Positions 1-13,024 are shown, numbered from the stretch's first letter. The stretch: DNA of 64,000 bases from Acheta domesticus (GCA_031308135.1 JAHLJT010000631.1:229238636-229302635), one strand, 5' to 3'. Made by a program: numbers and translations. Notes: a model not told the origin generated them from the sequence alone.

Positions 1-615
1 AGACGGGGCGGAGACGGGGCGGAGACGGGGCGGAGACGGGCGGAGACGGGGCGGAGACGGGGCGGAGACGGGGCGGAGACGGGGCGGAGACCGGGGCGGA
101 GACGGGGCGGAGACGGGGCGGAGACGGGGCGGAGACGGGGCGGAGACGGGGCGGAGACGGGGCGGAGACGGGGCGGAGACGGGGCGGAGACGGGGCGGAG
201 ACGGGGCGGAGACGGGCGGAGACGGGGCGGAGACGGGGCGGAGACGGGGCGGAGACGGGGCGGAGACGGGGGCGGAGACGGGGCGGAGACGGGGCGGAGA
301 CGGGGCGGAGACGGGGCGGAGACGGGGCGGAGACGGGGCGGAGACGGGGCGGAGACGGGGCGGAGACGGGGCGGAGACGGGGCGGAGACGGGGCGGAGAC
401 GGGGCGGAGACGGGGCGGAGACGGGGCGGAGACGGGGCGGAGACGGGGGCGGAGACGGGGGCGGAGACGGGGGCGGAGACGGGGGCGGAGACGGGGGCGG
501 AGACGGGGTCGGAGACGGGGCGGAGACGGGGGCGGAGACGGGGGCGGAGACGGGGGCGGAGACGGGGGCGGAGACGGGGGCGGGGGACGGGGCGGGGACG
601 GGGACAGGGACGGGG
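1..615. repeat. G-rich 11/12-bp minisatellite
   Basis: This is a tandem array of the unit GGGGCGGAGAC, more than 50 copies, cut by the left edge of the window. Early copies are mostly 11-mers with a few units that lost or gained one G. From about 440 to 590 the array switches to a 12-mer with five Gs. It decays at 590-620 into plain G-rich sequence. All G runs are on the + strand, so single-stranded G-quadruplex formation is plausible. No coding role is visible. Confidence 0.97.
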
Positions 616-817
616 GGGGCACCTTGGGAATTCAATTAACCTGGATCGATTCCCGAAACTCGCAATTATCCACATCAAGCTAAAGGCATACAGGAATTAA
701 ACCTATGACATAACCGATGCTCTTGTCAAAACTAAATCAACAAAAGTAATATGCAATAAATTACATCTGTGTTTTATTAATATAAAAATATAATATACTA
801 AAAATTTTAAATTATAT

Positions 818-952
818 TAACCACGTGGTTCTTCGGGAGCCGCCGCGTTCTTCGTATAGGTGCCTATGCCCAAAACGCGGCGTCTTCCGGACAGCCAAGT
901 AGCTACTGACTCCGGCCGCGAAAGCCCAGCTTTCACTTAAAATAATAGGTTT
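818..952 (+). mobile_element. Penelope-like element 3' end remnant
   Basis: A block near 874-897 reads ACGCGGCGTC, two variable bases, then CCGGACAGCCAA. It matches the 3' end of the Penelope-like element at 15367-16344 (near 16314-16337) at 22 of 24 positions. It is followed by a second module ending in GAAAGCCCAGCTTTCACTT. No GIY-YIG or RT coding remains. I infer a heavily 5'-truncated copy of a related Penelope-like family on the + strand. Confidence 0.5.
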
Positions 953-1364
953 CTTGACAACATATCTAACTAAATATGTATAATAACTGTATACATCCAT
1001 GATATTTACGCAAATACTGGTCATATTCGAGGGACTTCAAAATTATTAACGCCTAGGTCTTCAAAATCTGTAAAAATGTCAATGCATATAGCGTGAAGGT
1101 CCGATTATTGTCTCAAACCTTTTTTTTCTATCAAAAAAGCTAATTCTGGTGTAAAAGAAAAATTATAGTTCAAGTAATATTTATATAATTGATAACTATA
1201 TTCTTAATTCTGATAACGGGTTACATTTGTGAGAGAATCGTGACACATAAAAGGCTGCTTAATTGTTTCGTCATTAATTCAATGCTGAGAGAGAGACTAA
1301 GAAATCCTATAAAAACATTACTTTTATAGTTAAAAACATAATATGGGTATTGGGATATTTTAAT

Positions 1365-1870
1365 TTATTTTCGTCTTACAACAGTAAAAACTGTGTGTGA
1401 CGTATGGGGAGAAGTATAATCTTCACGTTTTCTTCAGCTCCAAAATCCCTTCCCCGCCCTATTAATATGCAAAATTAAATGATATATAAAAACGCAAACA
1501 AAGAAAAGTAATAACCCTTTGAAAAAAACAGGGATTTTTGCCTCGAGTTGTAGAAATCTTATTTGCATCTGAAAACGAACAACAGTTTTGATTTTATAGT
1601 TTTCCTAACAAAAGAGCAACCCAAATCCCCGGCTTTACTTTTACTACATCTAGGAGAGCTTAACAAACGTGCGCATAGTTAAGCCACAATTATGTTCAAA
1701 AGCAAAACGAGTGGCCATCTCAGCATTTACTCAAAGGATCAGGGAAACTGGACAAAAACCTGATTGAGATGCATCTAGGTCATTGACTCAGAAGCTGAAG
1801 TTCATTACTTCTCACAGACATATTTAGTGTTTTAAAATTATTCAGCACAAGAGTGAACTAATTTCATTAA
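1365..1870 (-). mobile_element. CR1/L2-group LINE 3' UTR remnant (family LINE-C)
   Basis: Read on the minus strand, this stretch repeats the 3' UTR landmarks of the LINE at 14858-21079: a block around 1700-1780 that matches 14455-14530, and the final motif with TACGTCACACACAGTTTT near 1385-1403. No ORF2 coding is recognisable. It is a 5'-truncated, decayed copy and the third such 3' end in the window. Confidence 0.7.
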
Positions 1871-4027
1871 TTACCTTTTTTAAATGAATTTTTCTTTTTG
1901 AAGGTCTGCATGGTATGCAGCCGTTTGTTTCTTATTCAGGACATTAATATTAGTGCAGCGTAATTCAATTCTGAGGTTGAAGCATTGTTTCTCTCAGTGC
2001 AATTGTAACACGCGTACGACTCGTGTAGCAAAAGAATTCTGAAATCTAAAGAGCTATTTGTTAATGTCTAATATAAAAGTGGATATTGTAAAATGGCGAG
2101 GTTACTAAGAGTTTCCTTTCCCGATGCTAGTTGCGCAGACAAGCTCGTGCAAGCTACGACGCCACGACGCATGCCACTACCACCAGTAGAAGACCTTGAC
2201 ACCACTGATCTAAGGCGTCGCAGGTGAGGCGAAATAAGCAAGATGTTGCCAGAGATCAAATGGAGGTCGCCGAGGAAGGCCTGTAGAGACATTGGTGACA
2301 GAGAGCGTAGGTAGAATTATTAGCTGCGCGTAAAAATAAGGAAAATAAACGAATATTACTAGAGTCGGACATGATATCAAAGAACTATTTAGGACAGTAT
2401 TCGGGAGCAGGCGTCCGAATCTGCGGTGACGAAGCAGGGAAGTCAAATTAATTTTCGGAACTTCCTAATTAAGAGCAAGATACGAAGAAAGAAGATCCTC
2501 GTGGCGACTTCCAACCGAGAAGGACGAGCGTGCGAAATTTAGTGACGTAAGAAAATAAGAACTATTTCATAGTTATTTAATAAGGAGTCATGAAGAAAAT
2601 TTAAGAGCTCTATTTATCTTCCAGTGATCGTGATTCTGTACAGAATCACTCGTACATATGCAATAGGTAAGGACAGTTGTATGTCAGAACCCACGAGTGT
2701 AAATGAAAGTGATCCAATAATATTCAAAAACAAAAAAGTGAACATTATAATTAGTTAATATTAGAAAAGTAAAGGAGCGTTGCTATATATACACACACAC
2801 ACTCACAATGTATACGCACACACAGTTCAATAGTTCAAAACTTCATTACATACGAAGGATATCAAAAAAGTTGCTGTCATCGCATCACGCAAATGGCAAA
2901 TATTTAGTGGCGGGTAGCCCCTTCCTTGGAGACTTGCTGTCGTACGTCAGCAGTGTCGTAAGCAGTGACTCGCTGAGTATGAGAATTCAGTCGGTTCGCG
3001 CAGTATGGCAATAGGCGGAATAACACAATCAAATATTTACATTTTTTAGTCAAAATTGAAATTGTTTTATGATTTTTGGATTTTTGCCGAGTTCCTGGGT
3101 ATTTCACAAACCATAGTCACGTCTCAAATGCCAGGAGGCTGCCTAGTTTTATTTCTATTTCTACGCGCATTGGAAATTAGTAATATAGATGTAAAAAAGT
3201 TACCTGTCGATAAATATTTAGACAAACGTATATTTACAATCATTGTAAACTAATGTCACTCATTAATTCTGTTCGGATTACAACTGAAAGAAATCCCAGA
3301 AGCGCTTCCGCATTTCGTACGAATACATATTCTTGTGAGTATGCCGCCTGTATTATTTTACAAACGTAGAACAAGTACAGAGAATCCTACCTACAAAATG
3401 CAGTACGTGACCTTTTGTTTTAATCTACGCCAACGATTTTCTGCGTACAGAGCTTCAGAACATAGGAAAAGGAAGATAATTGGCCACGCACGCTCCCACG
3501 CAGTCGTCCGCGCGCTGTCGTTGGCGCCCACAAGCAGGCGGCCTTGAATCCCTGCCGCCCGCAGGCTTATCACTTCAGCCGCCACAACTGTTGGGAGTTG
3601 CCCCGCTGGAGGGGGGCGCTTTCGACCCGATTTGTCCCAGCGCTACCCTGCCCCACTCCCGGTATCCCGGATCCTAGGGATTCCATACGTCCCAGTTTTC
3701 GCGGGACAGTCCCTGATTTTTAACGTTTGTCCCGGTGTCCCTACAACTTATTTCGGGGCGCTAAAATTAACGGGGTTTTTACAAATACAAAAAGTTGAAC
3801 ATTTTCTGATAGGATGTACGGCTATTTTAAATCTATGGTTTGTTCGATCGTTTGCATGTTTACTGGTGAGTATAGCTATTCGAAATTAAGCTAGTAAATT
3901 AACAAAAATTAAAAAGTACGTTTTTAAATAATTAGTCTGTTTCCAAATCGTCAGTACATTTCCATTGTAATGCAATATTTTTGTACACAGCGAAAAGACA
4001 AAATTATTTCCGCTTTCTTTAAGTACT
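1871..4027. other. unassigned AT-rich spacer
   Basis: I see no convincing gene. Short open frames around 2068-2446 and 2808-3253 lack recognisable domains. At roughly 3640-3760 there is a run with many short TCCC/GGGA motifs of the kind found just inside some DNA-transposon ends, but no matching partner end was found, so it is not called as an element. Confidence 0.5.
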
Positions 4028-4448
4028 CTGAATAATTGTGATTGATTAATTGATTGATAGTTAGCTTTTCCGGGCGCGTCAACTTCTGAGGAGATTGGTG
4101 TAGTACTTGTTTTTTCTTTGGGAAGTGGCGATAAAATTATCTTCCACCGTTGGATTGTGAGATCTGACACCAATCTTCCGTCGGCTAACGCGATTTCCCC
4201 ACCCACGTATCTCCTACGAAGCTGGGACAAGCTCTAAGCTCCCGAAATGTGTGGTAGTGGAGTGCATGTAAATGTGTGTTAGTAAGAGAGTGAGGATAGG
4301 ACAAGAAATAGGAAGGACAGATCGTGCGCGGTCCGTGGCCCGTTGTTAGGGTACTGCTCCGACATTCGCCTGGTGTTGATCGGAGAAACCACGGCAAACT
4401 ACCGATCAGAGCAGCCCGCCGCTAGAATTCTCCTCCAGCCTGAATAAT
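4028..4448 (-). mobile_element. tRNA-derived SINE, 5'-truncated copy (SINE-1)
   Basis: The body at 4037-4439 matches the SINE at 60830-61369 in the same minus orientation, including the shared blocks around 4320-4437 and 61140-61245. Its 3' end carries the GTTGACGCGCCCGGAAA motif followed by an (AATC)-type tail. It is flanked by a perfect 9-bp direct repeat, CTGAATAAT, at 4028-4036 and 4440-4448, read as the target duplication. The tRNA-like head (A and B boxes) is missing, so this copy is truncated at its 5' end. Confidence 0.78.
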
Positions 4449-6006
4449 GGTATTTTGCTTCATAAGAGCTCATTATAACTTTGTGTAGGGTCCCAATTTT
4501 TGTTTTAAAAATATGTATCCCTACCGTGTCCCACGTGTAGCCCCGCACGTGACCACGCCGCGCCGGCGCGTGCGCCCCCCACGAGTGTCTGCTGCGTGAC
4601 TCACGGTGGCCACGCTCGCTCTTGCTGCATGTTCGCTGAAATGTCAGGGAGGCCCGGACGCCGAGAAGGAAAAAGGGCCATCCCGAGGTACTACAAGTCT
4701 GCAGTTGGAAGTTATCTTGTACTCGCTGATCATATGCCGTGGAGGGACCATTGGGCGTTGTGTAGAGAATCCCCTTCATCGTTTGTCATCATAACGCAGG
4801 GGGAAAACAAAAACATAGCGTTGGAGTAAGCGTATGCGATCATATGCCATGGAGTAAGCGTTGAAGTTAAAACAGTTACTAAAAATGCTATGAAATAAGG
4901 CGTTTCTTGAGAAAAAAAGGAGGTCGATGAACTTATTACTGAATTGTAAAAACATTACACCTTGAATCATGCAGAAATGGAAATATAGTAAAGAGCACAC
5001 ATAAATTAGAAAAAAGAGTATATTATTTCATAAATTAAAAAGACACTTTTAAAAACATTAATGTATTTAAAATAAAAGTATGATTATTAGTATTTGTCAT
5101 AGACAAATACTTATAATCGCCACTAACGGTCGATGAATATTACAAAAGGAAGATATTGAATAAAACATAATTTGTTATAACGTATCTACGTGGATGTACG
5201 CCGCCTAAATGTAGTTAATTTTTTAAACACTTGATTGAAGAGTTGAATGTTACCAGTTACGGATACAGTAGGGTTGGCCTAGAGTTTTCGTTTGTTAGCT
5301 TCTTTAATTTGGAAAAATTGATTTAAATATTTATTCATATTAGAATTATGTAATTATTTAAAAATAGTATTGTTTACTACACTATATTATTGTATATTAT
5401 AAAAATATTTATTGTATACTATAAAAATAACAAAAATCTATGATGCCCCCCCCCAAGAATGATCGATTGGATGCGCCCCTGAATGCTACTTGTACATGCG
5501 CCAACATAATACATAATCAGAACACGAATAACACAATTACATACTTTAGCGTGCAAATATCTTAGCTCGAAATAATGTGTTATTTATGTTATAAAATTTT
5601 AAAAAAATAAAAACAACAAAACCCCTCAAAGTAACATATGTTTTGATTATATTATACAATTTCTTTGATTAATATCAACTAATTATGATAGATAAAAATT
5701 TTAATTTGTAGCATACATAGTGTTATATTCCTTAAAAACATACATGTTTTGACAACAGGTTGAATTGTTATTGCACTTATTTCTGATTCTATATGCATTT
5801 TCGACTACAATAACATAGGAGATAAACATATATCGAGATGAGCAAGCAAAATTAAAGCAACTACAATTAACAAAGAAATAATTAAAATTTTTAAACACTC
5901 CAATTTCGTTTGGCATGATTAAGATGCGTTTGAGTAGTATTCGTTTAAACGGTCCAATATTCTGTCGTAATAGAAGTACTACTAACGGAACTACAGCAAA
6001 AGGAAC
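4449..6006. other. unassigned spacer, with one possible hAT-type end
   Basis: Only short frames without recognisable domains are present. 4540-4620 is GC- and CpG-rich. Around 5444-5482 a C-run followed by GCGCCCCTG resembles the right end of hAT-type MITEs such as the one at 11532-12016. No left end or 8-bp target duplication was found, so it stays a solitary candidate end. Confidence 0.4.
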
Positions 6007-6665
6007 TAGTGGTGCTACGAAATGGCACAGTCTTTCCCATATTAGTTTTCTTTTTCGTTTGGTCTCGGCTAGCTACTCGGAATTGCCACATTCTCTTGCC
6101 AGTTGCCATCTACGGCCGCCCAAAGTACATTTTTTGACATTTTCGTCATTTTTCGGATTCCTGATAGTAGAAAGGAAATATCCTTAGGCACTATCCTTAC
6201 GAAAAGATAAAAAAACGTTTGGAGCCGTTTTTGAAAAAATCTTGTTTTTGTAATTTTTTAAATTCCACATAATGCACGCAATATTGCGCAAAAACTAGTA
6301 TAATTCTTTTTTTTTTAAATGTACCTGACCTTAATGGAAGAACTCCCTATCTTCAATTTAAAAATGTATCTTTTTTCACTTTTGTAGTTGTTGTAGGAAG
6401 AGGCCAAAGAAAATTCAAACTTTTGCAATTTTCGAAAATTCAGAATGAACTGTGAAATTACGGTCTATGGCACGTTAACAAATGCATTTTACTCTATTCT
6501 TATAAGAAATTTCATGACAAAAATTGGGGCCATTTTTGAGAAAATTTTGAAAATATCTGGGGACTTCATACAAAGTACCGGCAAATTTTATAGAATCTTT
6601 TTCAAAATCTCAAATCTTCGAATCGAGCCAGATCGACAGGGATTTCTTCCATTTGAAAAAAACTC
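6007..6665 (+). mobile_element. Family A fold-back-like repeat, left arm
   Basis: The copy starts after a TA dinucleotide at 6007-6008 with GTGGTGCTAC, then a GGCACAG block. It follows the order of the family A left arm seen at 49236 and 58252, ending in the block around 6560-6665 (GAAAATTTTGAAAAT, then a TCGAGCCAGATCGACAG stretch). It breaks off near 6665 before the GGAC-rich core. No transposase is visible, so it is a non-autonomous relic. Confidence 0.7.
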
Positions 6666-7885
6666 GTGGCAATCTTAAGCCCAAAGCATTAGTTCATATT
6701 AATAAGTGCTAAAATAACAATTCAAGCATTCCAGGAGATTCAATCTTTTTCATAAATGTTGGATCGTGTTCATTTATGTTTACGCCGCCGTGTATCGCGG
6801 CTATCATTTTGAACAAAACTCGATATTCTGTACGTACATTTAAAATATTTATTGAATAAAACCTGCAAATACTTGATACTATTAAGTATTCTAGTGTAAG
6901 CAACGCGATGTTTTCCAGAATATTACTCGACTGTTTCACCGTTTACGCGGAGAAACTGGGAAATGCCCCGCGCAGAAGGTGACGCTGCTGTCTGGTGTCG
7001 TTGCGGCAGGTTTGAATTGCGCGCCCCGGAAGTTACTTTTAAACTCAATTTTCTCAAAGACAAAATTTTTTTCGGAAAAACTGGACCTGCCATTCTTCAT
7101 GTCTGGCAACACAGAATATGTGGTATTTTTTTGTAACGGGAGCTTCTGGACACCCTGTATATGTACGTATACGGGAAAGTAAGAAGTGACATATAGAATA
7201 AAATTTAACATTTTACGATGTGGAAAGTTGTTTAAAAGATGGAAACACATTTTATTATCCTGTTTTACTTCACGTAATCTTAGTTTAAGTGTAGTATAAT
7301 TTGTGGTACAGAAACATTTGATATTTAAGTTCATGTAATTATACCCAAGAGTAATTTACGGGAAAAAGTTTATATAAACATCTATAAAACATAAATTCTT
7401 TATTTGTGCCCTTAATATTTACTTTTATTACCTTTTTGACACTCGTCAAATGTGTCACCTCGTTGAATTTATAGCTCAGACGTCAGCACAAAGGAATTCT
7501 GGCCCAGGCCCAACTCATCCCGTGAAGTACTTCCTATTCTCGGATAAATAATTCGCACGCGTGTACCAGAATAGCGATTACAACCCATCAAGCATTGAAT
7601 GCGCATCACAGTGTTTTGGGAGAGACAAAAAGAGAGAAATGTTAGATGCAGAGATGGCACTTTCGCATCCACACCCACATAACACCACAGCATATGTATT
7701 AACTCTTCTGAATTCTGTGATGGGACTTAAGATCTCGTTAATGAGGCAGTACAGCGTTTTCCACACTATTATTGATAAATGGCTACGTCTTGTAAACGTC
7801 AAAAGGAAGTACCAATGCACAAAGGAAGCACAGGGTATGATACATCAATCATAAGAAACGCTGCTGTGCACTTGAGTCGAGTGCG
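6666..7885. other. unassigned spacer
   Basis: The open frame on the minus strand at 6936-7334 and the one on the plus strand at 7561-7854 show no recognisable domain. Near 7140-7185 a GAGCTTCTGGACACCCTGTAT block followed by a CGTATACGGGAAAG motif resembles the tails of small DNA transposons in arthropods, and shares its last bases with family A. No boundary could be fixed. Confidence 0.4.
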
Positions 7886-7889
7886 AACA

Positions 7890-8085
7890 CAATCTCTCTC
7901 TCTCTCTCGTTATCTCTTTAACACACTCTCTTATATATATATATAAATATATATAAATATATAAATATATATAAATATATATATATATATAAATATATAT
8001 AAATATATATAAATATAAATATATATAAATATAAATATATATATAAATATAAATATATATATAAATAAATATATATATAAAAGAA
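7890..8085. repeat. CT tract and (TATAAA)/(TA) microsatellite
   Basis: A short CT run at about 7892-7909 is followed from about 7931 by a long imperfect array of TATATAAA-type units. The 91-residue frame on the minus strand rich in I and Y is an artefact of this array. Confidence 0.95.
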
Positions 8086-8388
8086 AAATTATGCGATAAA
8101 TAAAAAAGCACCCAATTCAACTCCTTTTTTATTTCTCGCTTAATTTTTCTGTCTGAACAAATATATTAATTTCTTTTGTAAATAATAAACAATTTACATG
8201 TTTCTGGGGTGTTTCCATATTTCCATAATGCAAATTTTTGCCTAGAAAAATTGTTTTCAAACCAACTTTTGAGTGCTTATTGCGGCTCAATCATTCGGAA
8301 TATCCACGTAGTTTATTAGACAAAATATGCTTAGAATTGTCTTAAGAGCTTATTTTCAAAGTTTCGGCGTTTCCTCCCCGGACAGCCT

Positions 8389-8440
8389 GTATGTATGTAT
8401 GTATGTATGTATGTATGTATGTATGTATGTATGTATATAT
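8389..8440. repeat. (GTAT)n tetranucleotide microsatellite
   Basis: About twelve copies of GTAT/TGTA follow the motif CCCCGGACAGCCTGTAT, a configuration common where a DNA-transposon end meets a microsatellite. No coding content. Confidence 0.95.
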
Positions 8441-8464
8441 CAATGTATGTATGCATAAAGTCGG

Positions 8465-9097
8465 ATTAGTTACACCGTTTATAACTCAAGAACGGCTGGA
8501 CCAATTTTAATTTGAAAGAACTCCCTATGGAGAACAAATTTTATTTGAAGAAAAAAATCTCCATCTTCAATTTTGTAGTTGTTGGAAGACGCCGAAAAAA
8601 ATTCAAATTTTTACAATTATCGAAAATTCAGAGTTAACCGTGAAAATCTGACCTATGCCACTTTATAAGCGTATTTTACTCTATTCTTACAAGAAATTTA
8701 AAGAAAAGATTTTGAACCATTTTTGAAAAAAAAATTGAAAATGTCGGGGGGAGGGTCATGTAAAGTATCCTCAAATTTTAAAGAATGTTTTTCAAAATCT
8801 CAAAGCTTTGACGCGAGCCAGATGGACAGGGGTTTCTTCAATTTGGAAAAACATCCTACGCATGGTTTAGGCACGAGTAGTGTTCACAGAGGGACGAACA
8901 GTCGCGGTCGGACGGCTGGACGGCCGGAAGGCTGGTCGGACGTTTTGAAACAAAAACAATACCACTTTTTCTGTATCACGGGAGCCCAAAGCGCATATTT
9001 CCTTTGAAATTTTGAAAGATTTTCGAAGATATTCCACAGCATTATGTAACTTTCCCTATACTACGTATATAACTTCGTATATACGTACGTATACGGG
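8465..9097 (+). mobile_element. Family A repeat, left arm with GGAC core
   Basis: Landmarks are in family order: GGAAGACGCCGAAAAAA near 8584, the TTATCGAAAATTCAGAG block, GTCGGGGGGAGGGTCATG near 8743, then AGTGTTCACAGAGGGACGA and a degenerate GGACGG core near 8890-8942. It ends in the CTATACTACGTATAT and CGTATACGGGA tail at 9057-9097. The 94-residue frame across it has no known domain and is not called as a gene. Confidence 0.8.
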
Positions 9098-11523
9098 AGT
9101 GTAAAATGGGAAATGGATGGACTTTTATTCTACTGATGAAATCATACGGGAGTGGGAAAGAACAAATAACTAACTGCGACATATAGTGACAAGATTGGCA
9201 GTGCACGGTTTTCATTTAATGTTGTGCAACTTAACAGTATCATGACGAAATGAAAATTGTGTTTTTAAACTCGATGGTAAACTCTGTGTTGGAGATACCA
9301 TGTAATGACGTGCAAAAATAGAGTCACAAACATTAACAAATTCTGTTCTGAAGAGTAGCAAATCACTGCATATTATTTATATATCCTGTCATAACCTTTC
9401 TTGCGGCCTGTTGACAAAGTGAGAGTGTCCAGGGAACTAACAAACATCAAAGATAGAAAATTATTCAGTGGGAAAATAGAAAATTATTAAATGAACTCAC
9501 AAACTGTTCCCTTGAAGAAAAGATCGTATCTTTTGACTACATTCTTCATGATACTCTACTAGACATTAGGATCGCTTAGTACACGTTCAAACCAAATTTG
9601 ACTCAATTGTAATTACTCGGAGAACACGAATTTCAATCCAACTAGAATGACAAATACTGTTTGAACGCTAAACATGTCATTATATATCTGTCTTTAATAC
9701 CACATTCGCGTTGAGATATTGGCGAAGAAGAATTAGAGAACTGGTATTTGACTTTGCTGAAAAATATTAAATTAATTGCGGGGGAACCAATTACAGGATT
9801 AACTGATGATTTGCTGAGTATCTTCCCCTATGCCATATAACAATTTCCCAGATTCTAAGGGGAAAAAAACAAGAATTGAAAAAAGTTTTATTACATGCGG
9901 ATAAAGGGGCCCATTAAACATTTTCAAAGAGGATCATGAAACTGGCGCCCGCTCCATACGCCTATGTAACATTAATAGGAAATGACCAGCATGTGTAGAG
10001 GGATAGTGCAGACTCCGTCAGTCCTAAGAGTTTGCGAATATTAGGCTGAGGCAGATACTGAACTGAAGGGTCCTCACAAAGAAAAGGATTATTATTTGTT
10101 GGATCGCCTTTTTTAATTTTTATGTCGCCCTAATCATAATACCTCCTGACCAATATACGTAATATCAAATGACTCTCATAAGCAGGTTTTGACTTCCGGA
10201 ACGTTATCATCTCTCTGGACGATATTGGGCTATTATCTCATATATTGAAGAGCACTCCGGGGATCAAATTTAATCTCTTTAGTCTTATCATTCATTAAAA
10301 TTCAACGGTTTCACATGTTACACGAGCATAAAGGAACTCGCAACATTCATTGCAAAGAGCATTATGTGCATTTCTTTCAAGTGCACAATCCAGTAACGAA
10401 ACCGCCTGAGGCAGGTTTCTTCCTAATGCGATCATCAACTTTATAGAAGGAAAATATATCATTTTCGAATAAATTAAGCAATCGAATAAAATGCAAAAAA
10501 ATTCAATCATAGCACGTCCTCAATTTTGACCTCATCTTGATTGTCAGGTGTTGGTTTTAATACATGCAAAATATTTGTACTTGCAAAGATTGCGACGGCA
10601 AGAAGCGGTATTCAATTTAGGCATTGTGGTCTTATGGGGCAGACAAGCAACGCCCGAAGTGACATCTGGTGGCGAAAGTTATAAGTTGTTCGGTGACCGC
10701 AGTTACATTCCACCGTAAGTTGTATATGTTGGAGTGCAAGTATTCGAGTAAATTGATGCATAGAAAGAAAAACTTGAATGAGTAAATCCCCGAATAAAAA
10801 GAAGAAGAAAGGTGGAAGAAATTGTGTTCCTCACTGAGCAAAATTAAAAAACCTCAATTGGGAATTTTATTGTTTTCCAAATCGCGAGTGGAAAGAGAGC
10901 ATTGACACATGTGGACAAAATAATGTACATGGCCTGTGATCTAGCAAATAACAAAGAACCGCTTCTGCGTCATAAGTAATTTAATTAAATTTTATTAGGT
11001 TTGGGTGATAAAGAAAACACTCTAATTAACACTCTAAAACACTCTAACACTAATAAATACTCTAATAAAACTCTAAATAACACGAAACACTCTAAAACAA
11101 CTAATTTATTAGGTTTAGGTTTGTAAAGAAATGTGTAATCTAAAGAAAACACTCTAATATAGATTATCATGTAAACTTCGTTCAAACAAAATGGTCCTTA
11201 AATTAGGCAGGTACAACGATTTTTGAGATTCATAATTTAGCTTCAAGAGCTGAAATAAAACAAGTAAAATAGAAATTTTCAATTTTGGGAATAATAGATG
11301 ATTAAAATTCTTCATCCCGATGAAAAAGAATATGAACTTGATCGACTGATGAATAGACAAAAAAATGACAAATGTGTATTGCAAGTATGTGCATAGATAC
11401 TTGAAGCCGAGTATAATGACCATGAGAAACTTTTATCTTTAAATCACCGTTTTCATTAAATTCCAAATATGGAAAGGTACAATTTCTTTCTTCCATGTAC
11501 ACTACTGCACCATGTTTACATGA
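9098..11523. other. unassigned AT-rich spacer
   Basis: No recognisable gene or element. At about 11015-11100 there is an irregular cluster of ACACTCTAA motifs framed by two near-copies of a TTTATTAGGTTT segment (about 10993 and 11105), probably a small local duplication. Confidence 0.5.
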
Positions 11524-12024
11524 GTAAGGGCCAGCGGCGTAGCTTCAGCTGGTGTCACCTGGGGCAAAGCTAATGGTGTCACCCTCACCCCATAAAGTAA
11601 GTATGAAAATATCTATTGCTGCATAGACTGTACATTATTTTATTAAAAATACAAACATATTTGCACATAATAGTTATTTATAGTATATTAAAAAAATTCT
11701 ATGAAATTAAGAATAATTGCAATATAATTTTTAAATAAATACTTTACAATTAAACATAACTTACCAACAAATGTTATTTATAAAACCTGTTTACGAGATT
11801 TTAGGGCAGCAAACATATTTATAATTTCATGAAAATCTATCTTATTGCAATATCATTTTTTATTGACAATAGAGCCAAATCAGATAGTCTTCATTAATAT
11901 ATAACATTTGTAAGTAAATGATTTAAATTCCAAGTATAATTCCAACTATAAATATTTTAATTGGTGTCACCCGGGGCGCGCCGCCTCCCTTGCCCCCCCC
12001 CCTAGATACGCCACTGGTAAGGGC
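11524..12024. mobile_element. hAT-type MITE with 8-bp target duplication
   Basis: The element spans 11532-12016 (485 bp). It begins CAGCGGCGTAGC and ends GATACGCCACTG, near-matching inverted ends of the CAG..CTG type typical of hAT transposons, each followed inward by a GGTGTCACC motif. The flanks are a perfect 8-bp duplication, GTAAGGGC, at 11524-11531 and 12017-12024. The inside is AT-rich and non-coding, so it depended on a transposase supplied elsewhere. Confidence 0.92.
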
Positions 12025-12494
12025 ACTTGGTTTCCAACAATTCAAATCCTTGACCATTCTTAATTATCCCATTAGGACTGCAGGCTAACTATGGCTGCTT
12101 AAAAGAAATTATAAGACCCGTCTTATTCCCATCATGGACTTCCTTGACATTATATACATGAAAACTTTATACTAGTTTCTGCCATTAATTTAAACTTTTC
12201 TGTTGGAATATTCCGACATCAACTGGTTGAAAACTGCAAGTTATTAGCATTATGTCTAATATAATATATATTAATAGTATGTATAATTCGAGAATCCTGT
12301 GCGATATACCTATTTTCACTGTACACGCGGCAATACTCACTTCTACTTCGATCACCGGATTATTGCGGATTGCTGCCGCTAGAGCGCAGTGTCGTCGGAA
12401 AAAATTCAACTTGCCTGCCCCATTGATATAACGGCACGGAAGGCAAAGCCAGTTAATTACTCACAACATAAGACACGTGATCATAACAAACTTT

Positions 12495-13024
12495 ACCGTC
12501 TGAGGTGGCACAGGGCATGAATTGATGTTAACTTCAGTGCTTCTGACCGGGAGGTCCTATGGTTCGAGTCCCTTCGGCTGCAGGTTTACTGGCGTCCACA
12601 CAAGCTAGGTCGAATTCAGCCGATGCTTAAAGGAGAATGCTAGCGGCCGGCACCTCTGATCAATAGTTTTCCATGGTTTCTACAATCAAAATCAGGTGAA
12701 TACCGGAGATCCTCACAAACGGACCCTGCGTGTTCGGTTTTTCTCTTCCTTATCCTATCCACAAGCCTTACTTCCGTACACTTACTTGTACAACGCACCA
12801 CCCTCGCAGAGCAGTCAATCGGAGCTAAGAGCTCAACCCGGCTGTGGCAATGCCCTGCTGGTGGGAGATACTTTGATGAGGAAAACGCCGCCTAGCCGAC
12901 CTCTTGGTCGGCGCCTGATCTCACCAGTCAGCGGGGAAAACACCGTAATTTCCATGATAAAACTGAACTACACTTGGGGGACTAGCAGTGGACGCGTCCA
13001 GAAAAACCCAATAATAATCATTAT
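12495..13024 (+). mobile_element. tRNA-derived SINE, near full length (SINE-2)
   Basis: The head carries a pol III A-box-like TGGCACAGGGC at 12506-12516 and a perfect B-box match GGTTCGAGTCC at 12561-12571, the internal promoter layout of tRNA-derived SINEs. The body from about 12600 matches the reverse complement of SINE-3 (61275 downward), including TCTAGCGGCCGG-like and TAGTTTTCC.TGGTTTC blocks. The 3' end has a TGGACGCGTCCAGAAAAAC motif and an AATAAT tail. The 110-residue open frame inside is incidental. A clear target duplication was not found. Confidence 0.82.

Noticed and set aside
7845..8120. Ile/Tyr-rich 91-residue minus-strand frame
   Set aside because: Produced by the TATAAA microsatellite.
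10985..11185. Telomere repeat remnant suggested by TTAGG motifs
   Set aside because: Only isolated TTAGG occurrences are present; there is no tandem array.
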